From assembly GCA_015179125.1 (NCBI GenBank), contig WHVA01000001.1, forward strand, positions 124,001 through 188,000: DNA of 64,000 nt, given 5' to 3'. Positions within the stretch are counted from its first letter, which is position 1. Each line of letters opens with the position of its first letter. Source of the DNA: Gautieria morchelliformis. Its lineage: Eukaryota; Basidiomycota; Agaricomycetes; Gomphales; Gomphaceae. The notes beneath the pieces are model-generated. The model worked only from the letters and a program-made list of their open reading frames with translations. It did no database searches and had not been told where the DNA came from. A program made the translations under genes and the position numbers. This document shows positions 54,465 through 64,000 of this stretch, in pieces.

Positions 54465-57028
54465 CGTGTCTCCAGAGGCAACGCCACCCACCTGGGCGTC
54501 ACCATCAACCGCCGGTTAGTAACGGGTAACGGCACCGGGGCTGCTTTGACGCTGCTGTACCATTACGACCATAGGTTCAGAGCTCGGCGGTGTGACATGA
54601 AATTTTACCTGGTTCACTACTAGCTTAGAATACTATCCGAGTGTTGGTCCGGTTCCAGGTATAAAAGACTCGGTTCACTAATTCCGAATATGCAGCCACC
54701 AGTACGTGACTCGGACTGCAGCTGCACGTTGAACCATGATCCTCCCCCATGCCAACGAAAAAATTCTCAGAAAATTTCACACAGTACATGGGGACGCTGG
54801 AGACGTAAAGAAATGTGTTCAGCAGCGGAATGACGAAGGGACCACATTTCCAGACATCGCGAACAGGACTGTTAACTAGGTAGAAGAGTAAGCTATGCCC
54901 TTGATATTAGCCTGGATTTTGACAAACACTTGTCAAAAGATAACGAGGCATATAGAGCCTGTGGAGAGAAGAAGAGGTGCACAAGCGTATGTCCTGACGT
55001 TGAATCTTCTCTGGATGCATTGCGAGACGCCATCTCCCAAAGCAAGCGTGACTTTCAAGTGAGCTATCCCGTCATTCTCTTTGATCGATGTAGAGTAACC
55101 TCCCCCGTCGTCAGGACACCTAGGTTTATAGATTACTTGTCAAGCTAGCTGATTATGTTTCGCTATTCCAAGGGAGAAAGGTAAACAACTACAACTGCAC
55201 CTGCTAAGCTCTTGCATTATTGACGACTGTGCGATATCGTGAATCGCTTGAAGCACGTGAACCAGAGCAAGTGTTCGTCAATAGGCCAATCATGACTCAC
55301 GGCGATATGCATGCATTCATCTCCTCCCTAATATGCTGTTTTCTCTGGTCACTACACAAACTCAGTTAGTGTGGAGAAGGGGGAGGACGAGTGTGAAGTG
55401 GAGCTGGATTTCCCCTTCTTTTCGGTAACTTGCGCGGTTTCAGAGAGAAGTCGATGACCCCAAAGACAGGGAAATCCACCCCCACCTCACACTCCTCCCT
55501 CTTTTCTCTCCCTGCCTCCTCTGAGTCCTCTCCCCCACCGAGGGAACGAACCTCGAAATTATTTGGCCTCCCTCCACCGCCTGGAAGAACAAAGCAGCAT
55601 ACGACATAAACTGCAACGCGAACTTCAACCGAATCTAGGCGTACACGCAGCATCGATGTGGATTGCCAACCCAACAGCGACTGGTACGTCAAGTGACTCC
55701 AGCATGTAATGAACTAGTTGTCATTGTCATTCTTCTGGGATAGCCTCTCAATTCACCGCCACGACACTGTGGCGAGTAACGCAACATCCCTCAAACACGC
55801 ACCCTATGATGACAATGCCTAGAAGCCTGGTCATGTTCGTCAACAAACAGAGGCGTTTGGCCCCGACAGTTCACGAAGGTAAGCACTCATCTCACCGACG
55901 ATGTATTACGGTGACTCTCTGAGATGGCATTTATTACCCACAGTGGATATGGACACGGCCAAGCTAATCTCGGACGTGTCGCGTCTAGTAGTAGTTCTAG
56001 GAGGTAAGCATCGATGGATCGGGGTAATGTTCGTCTGCCAATCTTCACTTTTGGCAGGGACAGCCGTGGACGACACATCAGCCAAAGTTCTACCTCGCAG
56101 CACATCACGTCAGTACATGGTTTTCACTCTGTGCCTGGAGCGTAACATTTAACAATTCCCCAAGCAGCGGGAGTCAGGTGCACGCAGGTCCTTCCAACTA
56201 CCCGCAAGACAGTCTACAGACAACGTACGACCAGCTCGTGTGGTGTCTTCGGTTTCATACTCATATCTGTGAAAGATCTTCGCTAGGACCGCAGTCTCAT
56301 GTTCCGCATTCGGGGCAGGAAGATACGAATGATGAGTACGACATACCAGTATGATTTCCACGACAGTGCCGGCTGACCATTATGATGCAGCTCAGAGGAA
56401 CCATACGGTCATTCCTACCCTTCCTCTTCGACCCAACCCAGGCATGAGATTTCTCATGACATTAATACATTTATCATTGTGTACTAACTGCAAATTTCAG
56501 TCACCCGCAGTCTCGTAGCTTGACCCGTCGTTACTAGACTTGCCATGGCCCGGGTGGTGGCACGGGCTCTGATGATCATTTCTAGATACTGTGTCTCACC
56601 CACCTACCATTTCAGAAAGACCCTATTTCCTCTGTCATATGCACCATGCTTATTCTCTAGTAGTAGCCTGATTCACGTAGGCTATTTGTGCTTTGTTTCT
56701 TGGATCTAACATGCCCTCCGGCGAAGTTTGAATATATGTCGCATGCACATTATAACATTACGTTTCTGACTATGATTCACTAATCACGAAGTCAAGAAAG
56801 ACCCTGAGTTCTCGATCCTATTTAGAGAGTATGAGACTGGAACAATGCACCCGGCTGTGACATGTCATACACTGTCCTGAACGCAGCTTCGACCATTGGC
56901 AGATAACCGGCAAACCTTGTGGGATGATTCAAGAAAGTCATAACTGCGAGGCGGCTTCTGGCTCTCGCTTGTGAACATGGATTCCTTCCCCAAAAGACCA
57001 ACAGAAACAGAAGAATCTCAAAGTCAAT
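54465..57028. other. Region with splice-like signals but no recognised gene
   Basis: A TATAAAAG motif at about 54,660 precedes a short plus frame at about 54,737. A helical-looking stretch SSLDALRDAISQSKRDFQ ends at a GTGAGC donor (55,058). Near 55,965-56,100 two short plus exons are suggested (VDMDTAKLISDVSRLVVVLG, then GTAVDDTSAK between a GGCAG acceptor and the next stretch). This might be one broken host gene or the disrupted 5' part of the NLR neighbourhood. I cannot name it. The rest is without features. Confidence 0.35.
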
Positions 57029-57039
57029 TCAAAAGTACT

Positions 57040-57289
57040 CACCCTCCATAATGAGACACAAGTTCACACTGATTGGCACCGGCGTGTTGATCCACCCAAG
57101 GTAGCAGATGTATGCTCTTGCGATGGGGTCGAGGAAGGCGGTTAGCTGTGGAACAGGAGAGGTGTTAGTTTTGCTGGAGCGTCGGTGGCTTTTTACAATG
57201 GAGTACAAAAAGTGGTACGACAGTGGGATAACTAAATATGTGGCAACAACGGCGCATGGAAGGAGACAAAAGGCCGCAGGACAGGTCAC
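57040..57289 (-). pseudogene. Hydrophobic exon pair, unknown membrane protein (fragment)
   Basis: Minus: CAVVATYLVIPLSYHFLYSI, then after a short segment ending in CCACAG the exon LTAFLDPIARAYICYLGWIN with VPISVNLCLIMEG ending at a GTGAGT donor (about 57,045). Two transmembrane-like helices are evident. The family is not recognised, and the neighbouring repeat array cuts any upstream exon. Confidence 0.3.
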
Positions 57290-57399
57290 AGCGCGCCCAA
57301 TCGGAACCGGGGTAACCGCCAGACGCCCGCGGTATCAAATGTATACAGCCCGCTGTAAAATACATGTCCAGCCCGGTGTAAATACGTGTATAGCCAGGC

Positions 57400-58320
57400 T
57401 GTATATACAAATATATGGTTCACGTGCACCGTACGCCCTCTGCACCTACTGCACGTACGGTACATGTGCACCGTCCCCCCGTATGCAAGCACGGTGCACG
57501 CGCACCGTGCACCCTCCCGACGTACGGTGCGCTCGAACCATACGCCCTCTCCACTCTCCACGTGCGGTTCACGTCCACCGTCCTGCCATGCACGTACGGT
57601 GCCCGTGCACCGTCCTGCCGTATGCAAGTACGGTTCGCGTCCACCGTCTGCAGTACGCACGTACGATGCACGGGAACCGCACGCACGAACGGGGCACGGG
57701 AACCGACCGCCCCCTGTGCATGCACGTACGGTTCACATCCACCGTCCGCCATCTCCACGTACGGTGCACGTGCACCATCCCGCCGTATGCACGTACGGTT
57801 CGTGTGCACTGTCCGCTGTACGCACGTACGGTGCACACGCACCGTCCCGCCGCATGCACGTACGGTTCACATCCACCGTCCGCCATCTCCACGTACGGTG
57901 CACGTGCACCATCCCGCCGCATGCACGTACGGTTCGCGTGCACCATCCGCTGTACGCACGTGGACGGTGAACAGGAACCGCACCCACGGACGGTGCACAG
58001 GAGCCGTGCACGGTGAATGCACGTACGGCTCACATGCACCGTCCGCCCTCTGCATGTCCGGTTCACGTGCACGTGCGCCAGTAGCCGTCTCTGCGCGAAA
58101 TTTGGTCGTTCAGGACGAGATCAGCAAAAGATGGAGTATAGCAGGTACCATCCTCTCCATTCACGGATGGTGAAGGGTGTACAGCAACCGTAAGCCCTCT
58201 TCCCGGACGGTTCACGTGGACGGTCCGCCCTCTGCACGTCCGGCGCACAGGAACCGTACACCGTCGTCGCCACGTACGGTTCACGTGCGCCACAAGCCGT
58301 CTCTGCGGGTAATTCAGTCG
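57400..58320. repeat. Palindrome-rich GC array (ACGGTGCACGTGCACCGT-like units)
   Basis: At least twenty related half-units of 28-33 bp with core CACGTACGGTKCACRTSCACCRTCC, each near-palindromic around GTGCAC or CACGTG. A 134-bp higher-order unit is nearly exactly repeated (57,721 and 57,855). At the 3' side a 110-bp segment with AGATGGAGTATAG...GGTGAAGGGTGTACA (58,080-58,190) recurs at 58,290-58,400. A degenerate relic lies at 61,465-61,620. Long open frames on both strands here follow from composition and are not genes. Confidence 0.85.
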
Positions 58321-58504
58321 CTCAGCATGAGGTCTCCAAAAGGTGGAGTATAGTACGCACCATCCTTTCCACTCTCGACTGCTGAAGGGTGCACAACATA
58401 TGGAGCTACTCCACAGCTGTCATCCATGTCTCTCAAGTGAGTTGGCCGAGCTTGGCCTCACATCCAGCCGGATGGCGGTGAAAGTTGTCGTGGGAGAAGC
58501 AACA

Positions 58505-58630
58505 AGCATGCAACCGCGCGTCGTGGGCACCTCACGTGACGAGTATGCAACGCGCGTCGTGGGCATGTCACGTGACACCATGGAGAACCAAGCAACAATG
58601 CCTGCAACGGGTCGCGGGCACGTCACTTGA
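58505..58630. repeat. Short direct repeats GCAACGCGCGTCGTGGGCA
   Basis: Three diverged units of about 38-55 bp (58,510, 58,548, 58,604), each with GCAAC.GCGCGTCGTGGGCACSTCACGTGA. The flanks 58,321-58,504 and 58,631-58,700 have no recognised gene. Confidence 0.6.
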
Positions 58631-58839
58631 ATACATACAGACTGATCCAACTGGTCATAAACTGCCACTCCAAATAATCTCCCTATGACTCCTGATTCAT
58701 AAGGAAAGAAAGGCCCTGGTTCAGGTTACAACATTCTGCATGCAGGCATTCAGATTGTAAGGAATGAGAGAACTGTGGCAGGTTCACATGGATGCAATAA
58801 GGCAGTATAGGGGTGCTTTTCTCCTATGGCTTGTACATA

Positions 58840-60210
58840 AACACTATTACATGCTAGCTGAGATGGCCATTCTTTGTCTTTTCAGACGGTTCCATACAGA
58901 AATGAAGACATGGGTGTATATGTGGTTCAGATTTGGCGTCATGGGGCAAACCTGGATACGAGGGGCGGATGCAGATGGGCGGTTGTGTGTAAAAACACCC
59001 AGTCTGCATGAGCATGAGATCTGGTCAGGATTGAAGCACCAATGGGTCAGTGTGGTGAACACACCTCCTGCCAATCTGCGGGCATGGTCCCCCATGCTAC
59101 ATCTGACAGGCTCGAGCCGCATTCAAGCAGGCAGTCAAGTATCTGACGGGCTCGGCCCAGGAGCCATTTGATGACATCAATGACTGCCAGTGGGTATGGG
59201 TCATGATGCATGGCATAATGCTCAACAAGATAGTAGACACATGGCACTGATACCAATTGGGTGCGTGTGGTTTCATTAGGTGAGGTGATGAAGCGAAGGA
59301 GGTCTGCCTGAGCAGGCCGGGTTACGACTTGGAGCACAGATTCCTCGGCGCAAATCTGGGGCAGACATATGAGCCCCAGGAAGAAGAAGACATGAACAGG
59401 TGGGGGAGGGTAAGCCATCCCTGTGTGAAGAATGCTGTAATGGGAAGCACATTGGTGAAGGCCACATTGGCCGGTTCGGGCCTGGGGTGCACTTCTGGCC
59501 CGCCGACCCCAAAGCCGACATGGAACAGGGCCCCAAGTGCAGGACTCAGTTCTGCAAGCCCTGATTCAATCACGGGCAGTGAGTCTGCAAGGGTTTCATT
59601 GAGGTGCACGTGTTCCAGAGCATGTGGGCCCAAACCAGGGGGGGCCGAGTGCGCATCGGCCAGGGGAGACTGCATGCCCCATCGGAGTTCAATGAACCGC
59701 CTCAGGGCACTGCGGACTCACTTGTCTGGTATACACTGCTGGTGTGAAAGATGTCGCACCTCAGCGCGTGAGATGGTATCAGGTAGGCTAAGCGTTGGGG
59801 GAGTGAGGGATGGCAGCAGGTGCTTTTGATGGAAGGCGAGGGTGACGCCATCCCATATGGTGTGTGCTGGCGAAGGACCACAGAGAGGGCAGTCACCTGG
59901 GCACGAGTAGTCCTGCAGGGACACAAAGGTGAACCAAACACTGCGAAATGTGTCATCAGACATGAACGGGTGCAGAGACCCGTATGTGGTGTAACGGCGG
60001 GATACGCCTTGGGTCCACGCTGTAAACGGCGTCTCTGTAGGCACTTGTATACTCATCAAGGAGGTCGTGACTGACAAGGATGCGGTTGTTGAAGTTGAAG
60101 AGGCCAAGGTCCCGAGCATCAGGCCCAATATGGTGCCGGGCTTGCGGTGGGCAGGCAGGGCAGGCCTGCACCTCAAGCCGGGATATGTAGCCAGGAAGAC
60201 GCTGGGAGTG
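58840..60210 (-). pseudogene. KDZ-transposon-associated CxC5-like gene remnant
   Basis: Minus: LPGYISRLEVQACPACPP, then HHIGPDARDLGLFNFNNRIL, SHDLLDEYTSA, a frame shift near 60,035, and ETPFTAWTQGVSRRYTTYGS. CPGDCPLCGPSPAHTIWDGV follows, then HQKHLLPSLTPPT (59,830). Later exons read QICAEESVLQVVTRPAQADL and PLAVIDVIKWLLGRARQILD (59,360-59,160). The CPxC pairs and the IWDGVTLAF block are those of the cysteine-cluster proteins linked to Kyakuja-Dileera-Zisupton transposases in mushrooms. The N-terminus is missing beyond 60,210, and no KDZ transposase core is visible in the window. Confidence 0.75.
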
Positions 60211-60244
60211 TAATTAAGAAGTATAATTAAGTTTTGACTATTCC

Positions 60245-60545
60245 CAGGTGAAGGAATGAAAGAACCTAGTTCTGGTTGTGACACATGTCTCAAAGTGTGT
60301 AATCAGTTTGTAAGGAATCAAAGAACCTGGTTTGGGTTCTGAGCAGTGTCTGCATGTGTGTTTTCATTTTGGTAAGGAATGAAAGAACCTGGTTCTGGTT
60401 CCAACACATGTCTGCATGCATGTATTCATCTGACCAGTGTCTCAATGTGTGTATTTATTTTGGTAAGGAATGAAAGAACCTGGTTTGGGTTGCAACACAT
60501 GTCTGTAAAGTGTAGATTCATTTTTGTAAGGAATGAAAGTGTCAT
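60245..60545 (+). repeat. Minisatellite, about 62-bp unit
   Basis: Four to five units starting GGAATGAAAGAACCTGGTT and containing AACACATGTCTGCATG, with one longer unit. Two diverged units lie at 58,700-58,785 on the other side of the KDZ remnant, so the two blocks bracket it in direct orientation. Confidence 0.8.
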
Positions 60546-60702
60546 GAGGACAGGTTTAACAGCCACGGATGTAATTTTCACTTGATCTATTTCACGACTT
60601 CAGGCATGTGCCTAATGACTCATAACACCCTCTATAACTATTTCACAACTATTTCAATATCTCTCCACTCACTTTCTATATCTGAGTCCAATCCGAGCTG
60701 AG

Positions 60703-61390
60703 CAGGGCTGTCCACGAGTCAACCTGCAGGTTACCTGGACTTGGACTCGTAGGTTTACCAGCTTCCAGAAGTGGAACCTGGACTTGACCTGAGTTTTCTT
60801 GCAGGTTGACTTGGACCCGCAGGTTAAACCTGCGGGTGACTTGCAGTGACTTGCCAGATTATTCGGAGCTGACTCACCCCGTGCGAGTGCATGACACATC
60901 TCCTCCCATGGGGATGGGGGTGAGCTATTTCACACATCCTTACATCCTATTTTAACCATGCTCCTCTAGCAACATCCACAGATGTTGAACGTGCGTTCAG
61001 TCAGGGCCGGCTGACTGTATCACTGATGTGTCACTCTCTGAAGGAAGAGTTGACACGTGCCGGAACCATACTCGGCACATGGCTGTCATACGAATGACTT
61101 GTTCCTGAGGAATGTGTTGTAGAGTTGCTGCATGATAAGAGTAAGCATGTCAAGAAGGCTGTTGTGCAGAAGGAGGTAATAGTAGTTGAATGACATGTAA
61201 ATGACATGAATTCTTGGCATTTAAGGCTTGCAGGTCTGTGAGTCACCTGCGGAATTCCGAAGGCCAAACCTGGACTTGCCAGGTTTTTAGGCACCAGGTC
61301 ACCTGGACTTGTGGGAGTTGGATCTGCAGGTTAAAATCACAGGTTGAACTGCGAGTCACCTGCAGGAACCTGGACTCGTGGACAGCCCTG
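60703..61390 (+). mobile_element. Second internally deleted hAT element, TSD GAGCTGAG
   Basis: Inverted ends CAGGGCTGTCCACGAGTC, 688 bp, flanked by the 8-bp duplication GAGCTGAG (60,695-60,702 and 61,391-61,398). Subterminal regions are full of AACCTGCAGGT/ACCTGGACTTG words in both orientations. A different hAT family from the one at 7,235. Confidence 0.93.
60968..61185 (+). pseudogene. hAT C-terminal dimerisation domain remnant
   Basis: ATSTDVERAFSQGRLTVSLM, then LKEELTRAGTILGTWLSYE, a TGA, LVPEECVVELLHDKSKHVKK. This is the conserved end of hAT transposases; everything upstream is deleted. Confidence 0.88.
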
Positions 61391-61398
61391 GAGCTGAG

Positions 61399-62089
61399 GC
61401 ACACATGCACACCTATCCAAGCCTATCCAAGTTCATCCCAAGCACCCCAGGACACACATACACACCCGTAAACATACGGTGCACAGGGACCGTCCGACCT
61501 CTGCGTGTACGGCGAGGTGCACTGTCCACCGTATGTGGTACTTACAGTTCCTGCGCACTGTCCCGCACATCCGCGAACCATAGCTCTCCACCTATGGTGC
61601 ACTTGGACCGAACACATGCAAGCTTCCCCGCCTATGTTCATGTTGTCACAGAGCAAATGGGTCCTTTTCATCAGCACCTGATCTCACGAACCTTGAGAAC
61701 GCTGCACACTCACCCGCTGACATTTCATGTTTCAGCATACATGGGTCAAATAATAGGGCACGCAGTCCATTCCACCCACGAGTGAAATGCTAGTGTGGGT
61801 CGTAGCGCTGCCCCACGTCATGCGCCTCCCTACAACCTCAACTCCCTAGGACTAATCATGTGTAAATCCGTGTGCCAGGAATCATCAATATTAATTTTTC
61901 GTGGGTCTTGCTTGATCGACGCGACACGGTAATGGGCGGCCTACGAAGTGTGATGCTAGCCGTTAGGGGGACAGGACTTCGGTCTCAGCTATAAGTCTTA
62001 CAGTAAGGGATAACCTAGCCCTCGAAGTTAGAGTCACGCTGGTCACCACAAAGTGTTTGGCCATGGCGTATTTACGCTCAAGAATAAAT
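61399..62089. other. Sequence with a relic of the palindrome array; no gene
   Basis: 61,465-61,620 holds diverged ACGGTGCACAGGGACCGTCC-like units. The rest has no recognised feature. Confidence 0.5.
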
Positions 62090-62366
62090 AGAGAATGGTG
62101 CCAATTTTGACGGTCTTGCACCAAATGTGCTTGATCTCCGATGGCAGTGTGAGGAGAGTGTTGTAGATGAGCAGTGCTGTATAACAAGCCATGGAAATCG
62201 TGAAATTTGATAGGGGATATGTACACATAGTGAGCGAGCGCTGCGACAATGGCAGAGTTAAGTGCAAAGCTAGTTCAGGTAAGTTCTTCTGCATATCACT
62301 CAGTGTGGTAAGTACGTACAAGTCTGATAACACCTGGATTTCAGCCGAGGGGCCCGCCTGAGACAT
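62090..62366 (-). pseudogene. DUF6533 gene, truncated copy D
   Basis: Start MSQAGPSAEIQVLSD at 62,366, then LIYNTLLTLPSEIKHIW and a break after GTILYLF. Only the first three exons remain, and the downstream exons are absent. Confidence 0.7.
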
Positions 62367-63054
62367 GATATAAGAAGAAAAACTAGGATGCAGATGAGAG
62401 ACTAAGTTTTGCGTAGCAATGTAGGGTTGGAATAGCACCGCGAAGGTGTATATGTAAGATTCTGGCCATGGGTGCTGCCAGGTCAACAGATATTCACAGC
62501 AGCCTATATCAGTACCGAAGCCTGGCACAATCTGCGACCGCGGATGGGTCTGATAGAAAAGAATCACATGTAAAAGGATTAATAGTAGAAGCATCGGATA
62601 AGTATAGTTAGCTGCTCGGGCTAGTAATTGAGGCATGCCAGCAATTGGTTATTACATCCGATTTTCCTGGGCGGAATGGTCTCCAAAATCCACTGAAACC
62701 TTGTCATAATGCACTTAACACTCATTGAGGACTCATAGTGCGATGTCAGCATAACGAACGACACATAAAAACACTCCCATAAAGCTCACTGATGTGTATT
62801 AATATGACGCATCTCCAGTGTGTTACTTATGAAGATGAGAACGCGAGAAGCAAGATGATATAAGAGATTTCGGCTGTCCAGCTCAATGCACAGAGTTTGC
62901 ACGTGGCTGTAATTCTATAGCGATGCTGGATGATCTCGGAAGAGGTATCAGTTCGTGTCAACATTGCTCGATGTAGTGACACGAGACAACTCTCATTGGG
63001 GAGGCATGTCCTGAACGGCGTGGAAAGAAGTGGTATGAAGGGAGTATCGAATTT
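62090..63054 (-). repeat. Unit R, inverted partial copy D
   Basis: Matches copy A' (10,146-10,690) and the 5' part of copies A and B. It begins within DUF6533 exon 3 at 62,090 and ends at 63,054 (CGAATTTA), where gypsy sequence starts. Confidence 0.82.
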
Positions 63055-64000
63055 AGTGGGTGTGGAAGGTGGCTTTCCACTCGTCACCTTCACAGATGCG
63101 GACAAGGTGATAAGCGTGCCAGAGGTCGATTTTGGTATAGATCTTCATTCTGCGGGGAGTGTCGAGAAGGTCAGAAATGCACGGGAGTGGATATTTATCC
63201 TTCTTAGTGAGGGCATTGAGTCCGCAGCAATCGACGCAGAGGCGGAGAGATCCATCCTTCTTCTTGATGAAAAGGACCGGAGCGCCATGCAGAGACAGCG
63301 AAGGGCGGATAAAGCCCATGTTGAGATGTTCATCGATGAACTCGCGGAGAGTTTGGAGTTCACTTTGCGAAAGGGAGCAGATCAATCCAAGGGGTGGAGA
63401 TGCTCCTTCTTCCAAATCTATCTTCAAATCATAGGGTCGATGTTCAGCAGGTTTATCGGCTTTGGCCTTATTGAACGCATCCGGGAAGTCACGATATTCT
63501 TCCGGAACTGAGCTCATGTTGACCGGAGTGGAAGTCGAGGTGGAACGAGCCTTGACTGAAGCCGAATCGGAGAGGTGAAGTTGGAAAACGGTCGTGTCTT
63601 CTTGCCGTTGCAATACGCGGAAAGCAATGGCGGAAATGAGCGCAATTGGAGGAGCTTCGAGGGACAGAGTTGCTAACGCGGGACCGGAGTGCAGAACTGA
63701 ATCCGCGAGTGGAGTTGCAGAAGAGGTTTTAGCCATCTTTGTGGACGATGTTGGAATAGACAGAAGATGATCCGGGGTACAGAGCTGTATCTGACCCAAT
63801 GCCCAGTTAATTGATGGATTATAGCGGGTGAGCCAATTGTGTCCTAGTACAATGGAACAGCTAGCATCTAGCGGAGTAATGTAAAACATAACTTCATGGT
63901 TGTCCCCAGTAGCGAAAAGGATAGACAGGTCTACGACTTGTGATATTGCCTTATTGGATGACCCATAGAAAAGGCAGAGCAGAAGTGTCCGAATATTGCG
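63055..64000 (-). pseudogene. Gypsy protease-RT fragment, runs off right edge
   Basis: Minus: IVLGHNWLTRYNPSINWALG, STPVNMSSVPEEYRDFPD, FIKKKDGSLRLCVDCCGLNA, LTKKDKYPLPCISDLLDTP, WHAYHLVRICEGDEW, then stop at the junction 63,054. It is similar to the fragment at 17,268-18,282 and ends within about 15 codons of the same RT position. The frame is open through 63,889 and the upstream part continues past 64,000. Confidence 0.88.

Noticed and set aside
57400-58060. CRISPR-like regular array
   Set aside because: The units are adjacent, variable and self-complementary with no unique spacers, there are no cas genes, and the genome is eukaryotic.
57415-58173. Long overlapping open frames (150-300 codons) on both strands
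   Set aside because: They translate the GC-rich repeat array into repeated Arg/Thr/His/Pro words in every frame, so they are compositional and not genes.
1-64000. tRNA or rRNA genes
   Set aside because: I found no stretch with a convincing box A/box B pair or cloverleaf and no conserved rRNA sequence.

Overview
The window is eukaryotic and reads as a transposon-saturated region of a basidiomycete, most likely an Agaricomycete (mushroom-forming) genome. The evidence is many short 45-60 bp GT-AG introns, a C2-NACHT-WD40 receptor gene, DUF6533-type membrane-protein genes, a KDZ-transposon-associated cysteine-cluster (CxC5-like) gene, and gypsy, copia, LINE, PIF/Harbinger, hAT and Tc1/mariner elements of the mushroom type. 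I see no rRNA or tRNA gene, no telomere repeat and little that looks like an undisturbed host gene. Genus cannot be told from the sequence.

Layout. About 1-17,055 is a set of copies of one large repeat unit (here 'unit R') carrying a multi-exon DUF6533 gene: copy A (1-5,247), inverted partial copy A' (10,146-11,925), copy B (12,890-17,055), copy C (34,020-37,035) and inverted partial copy D (62,090-63,054). Solo LTRs with perfect 5-bp target duplications sit in copy A (4,513-5,001; 5,248-5,899) and copy B (14,547-14,935). An internally deleted hAT element with an 8-bp duplication lies at 7,235-8,353. From 18,283 to 34,019 runs a Ty3/gypsy element (5' LTR, gag, protease-RT-RNase H, integrase). 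It is cut in its pol gene by a 10.2-kb insertion at 22,503-32,707.

That insertion is the most interesting object here. It is a Tc1/mariner-type element with about 300-bp terminal inverted repeats and a TA target duplication. It carries an intact five-exon DD34E transposase (332 aa), an intact five-exon cargo gene of unknown function (477 aa, SAM-like C-terminus), and broken pieces of four apparent host genes: TOM1/HUWE1-type HECT ligase, syntaxin (SSO1-like), SEC31 and an LRR/F-box-like gene.

Downstream, 37,300-41,850 is a decayed PIF/Harbinger element (DDE transposase plus Myb/SANT-like partner) with nested inverted repeats. It is followed by a LINE fragment, a coiled-coil/cysteine-cluster pseudogene, and an inverted patchwork of gypsy pieces fused to the 3' end of a C2-NACHT-WD40 gene (49,810 down to 45,845). 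A full-length, probably very young copia element (49,973-54,464) has identical 221-bp LTRs and one 1,340-codon open frame; it lies just upstream of that receptor gene. The last 7 kb holds a palindrome-rich ACGGTGCACGTGCACCGT-like array, a KDZ-associated gene remnant, a 62-bp minisatellite, a second deleted hAT and more gypsy debris.

How it fits together. The region records layers of insertion: unit R duplications with later LTR insertions that still have empty sites in sister copies, a gypsy element cut by a cargo-bearing Tc1/mariner, and a recent copia. Several of the old genes carry CGA-to-TGA stops, which suggests CpG deamination in methylated repeats.
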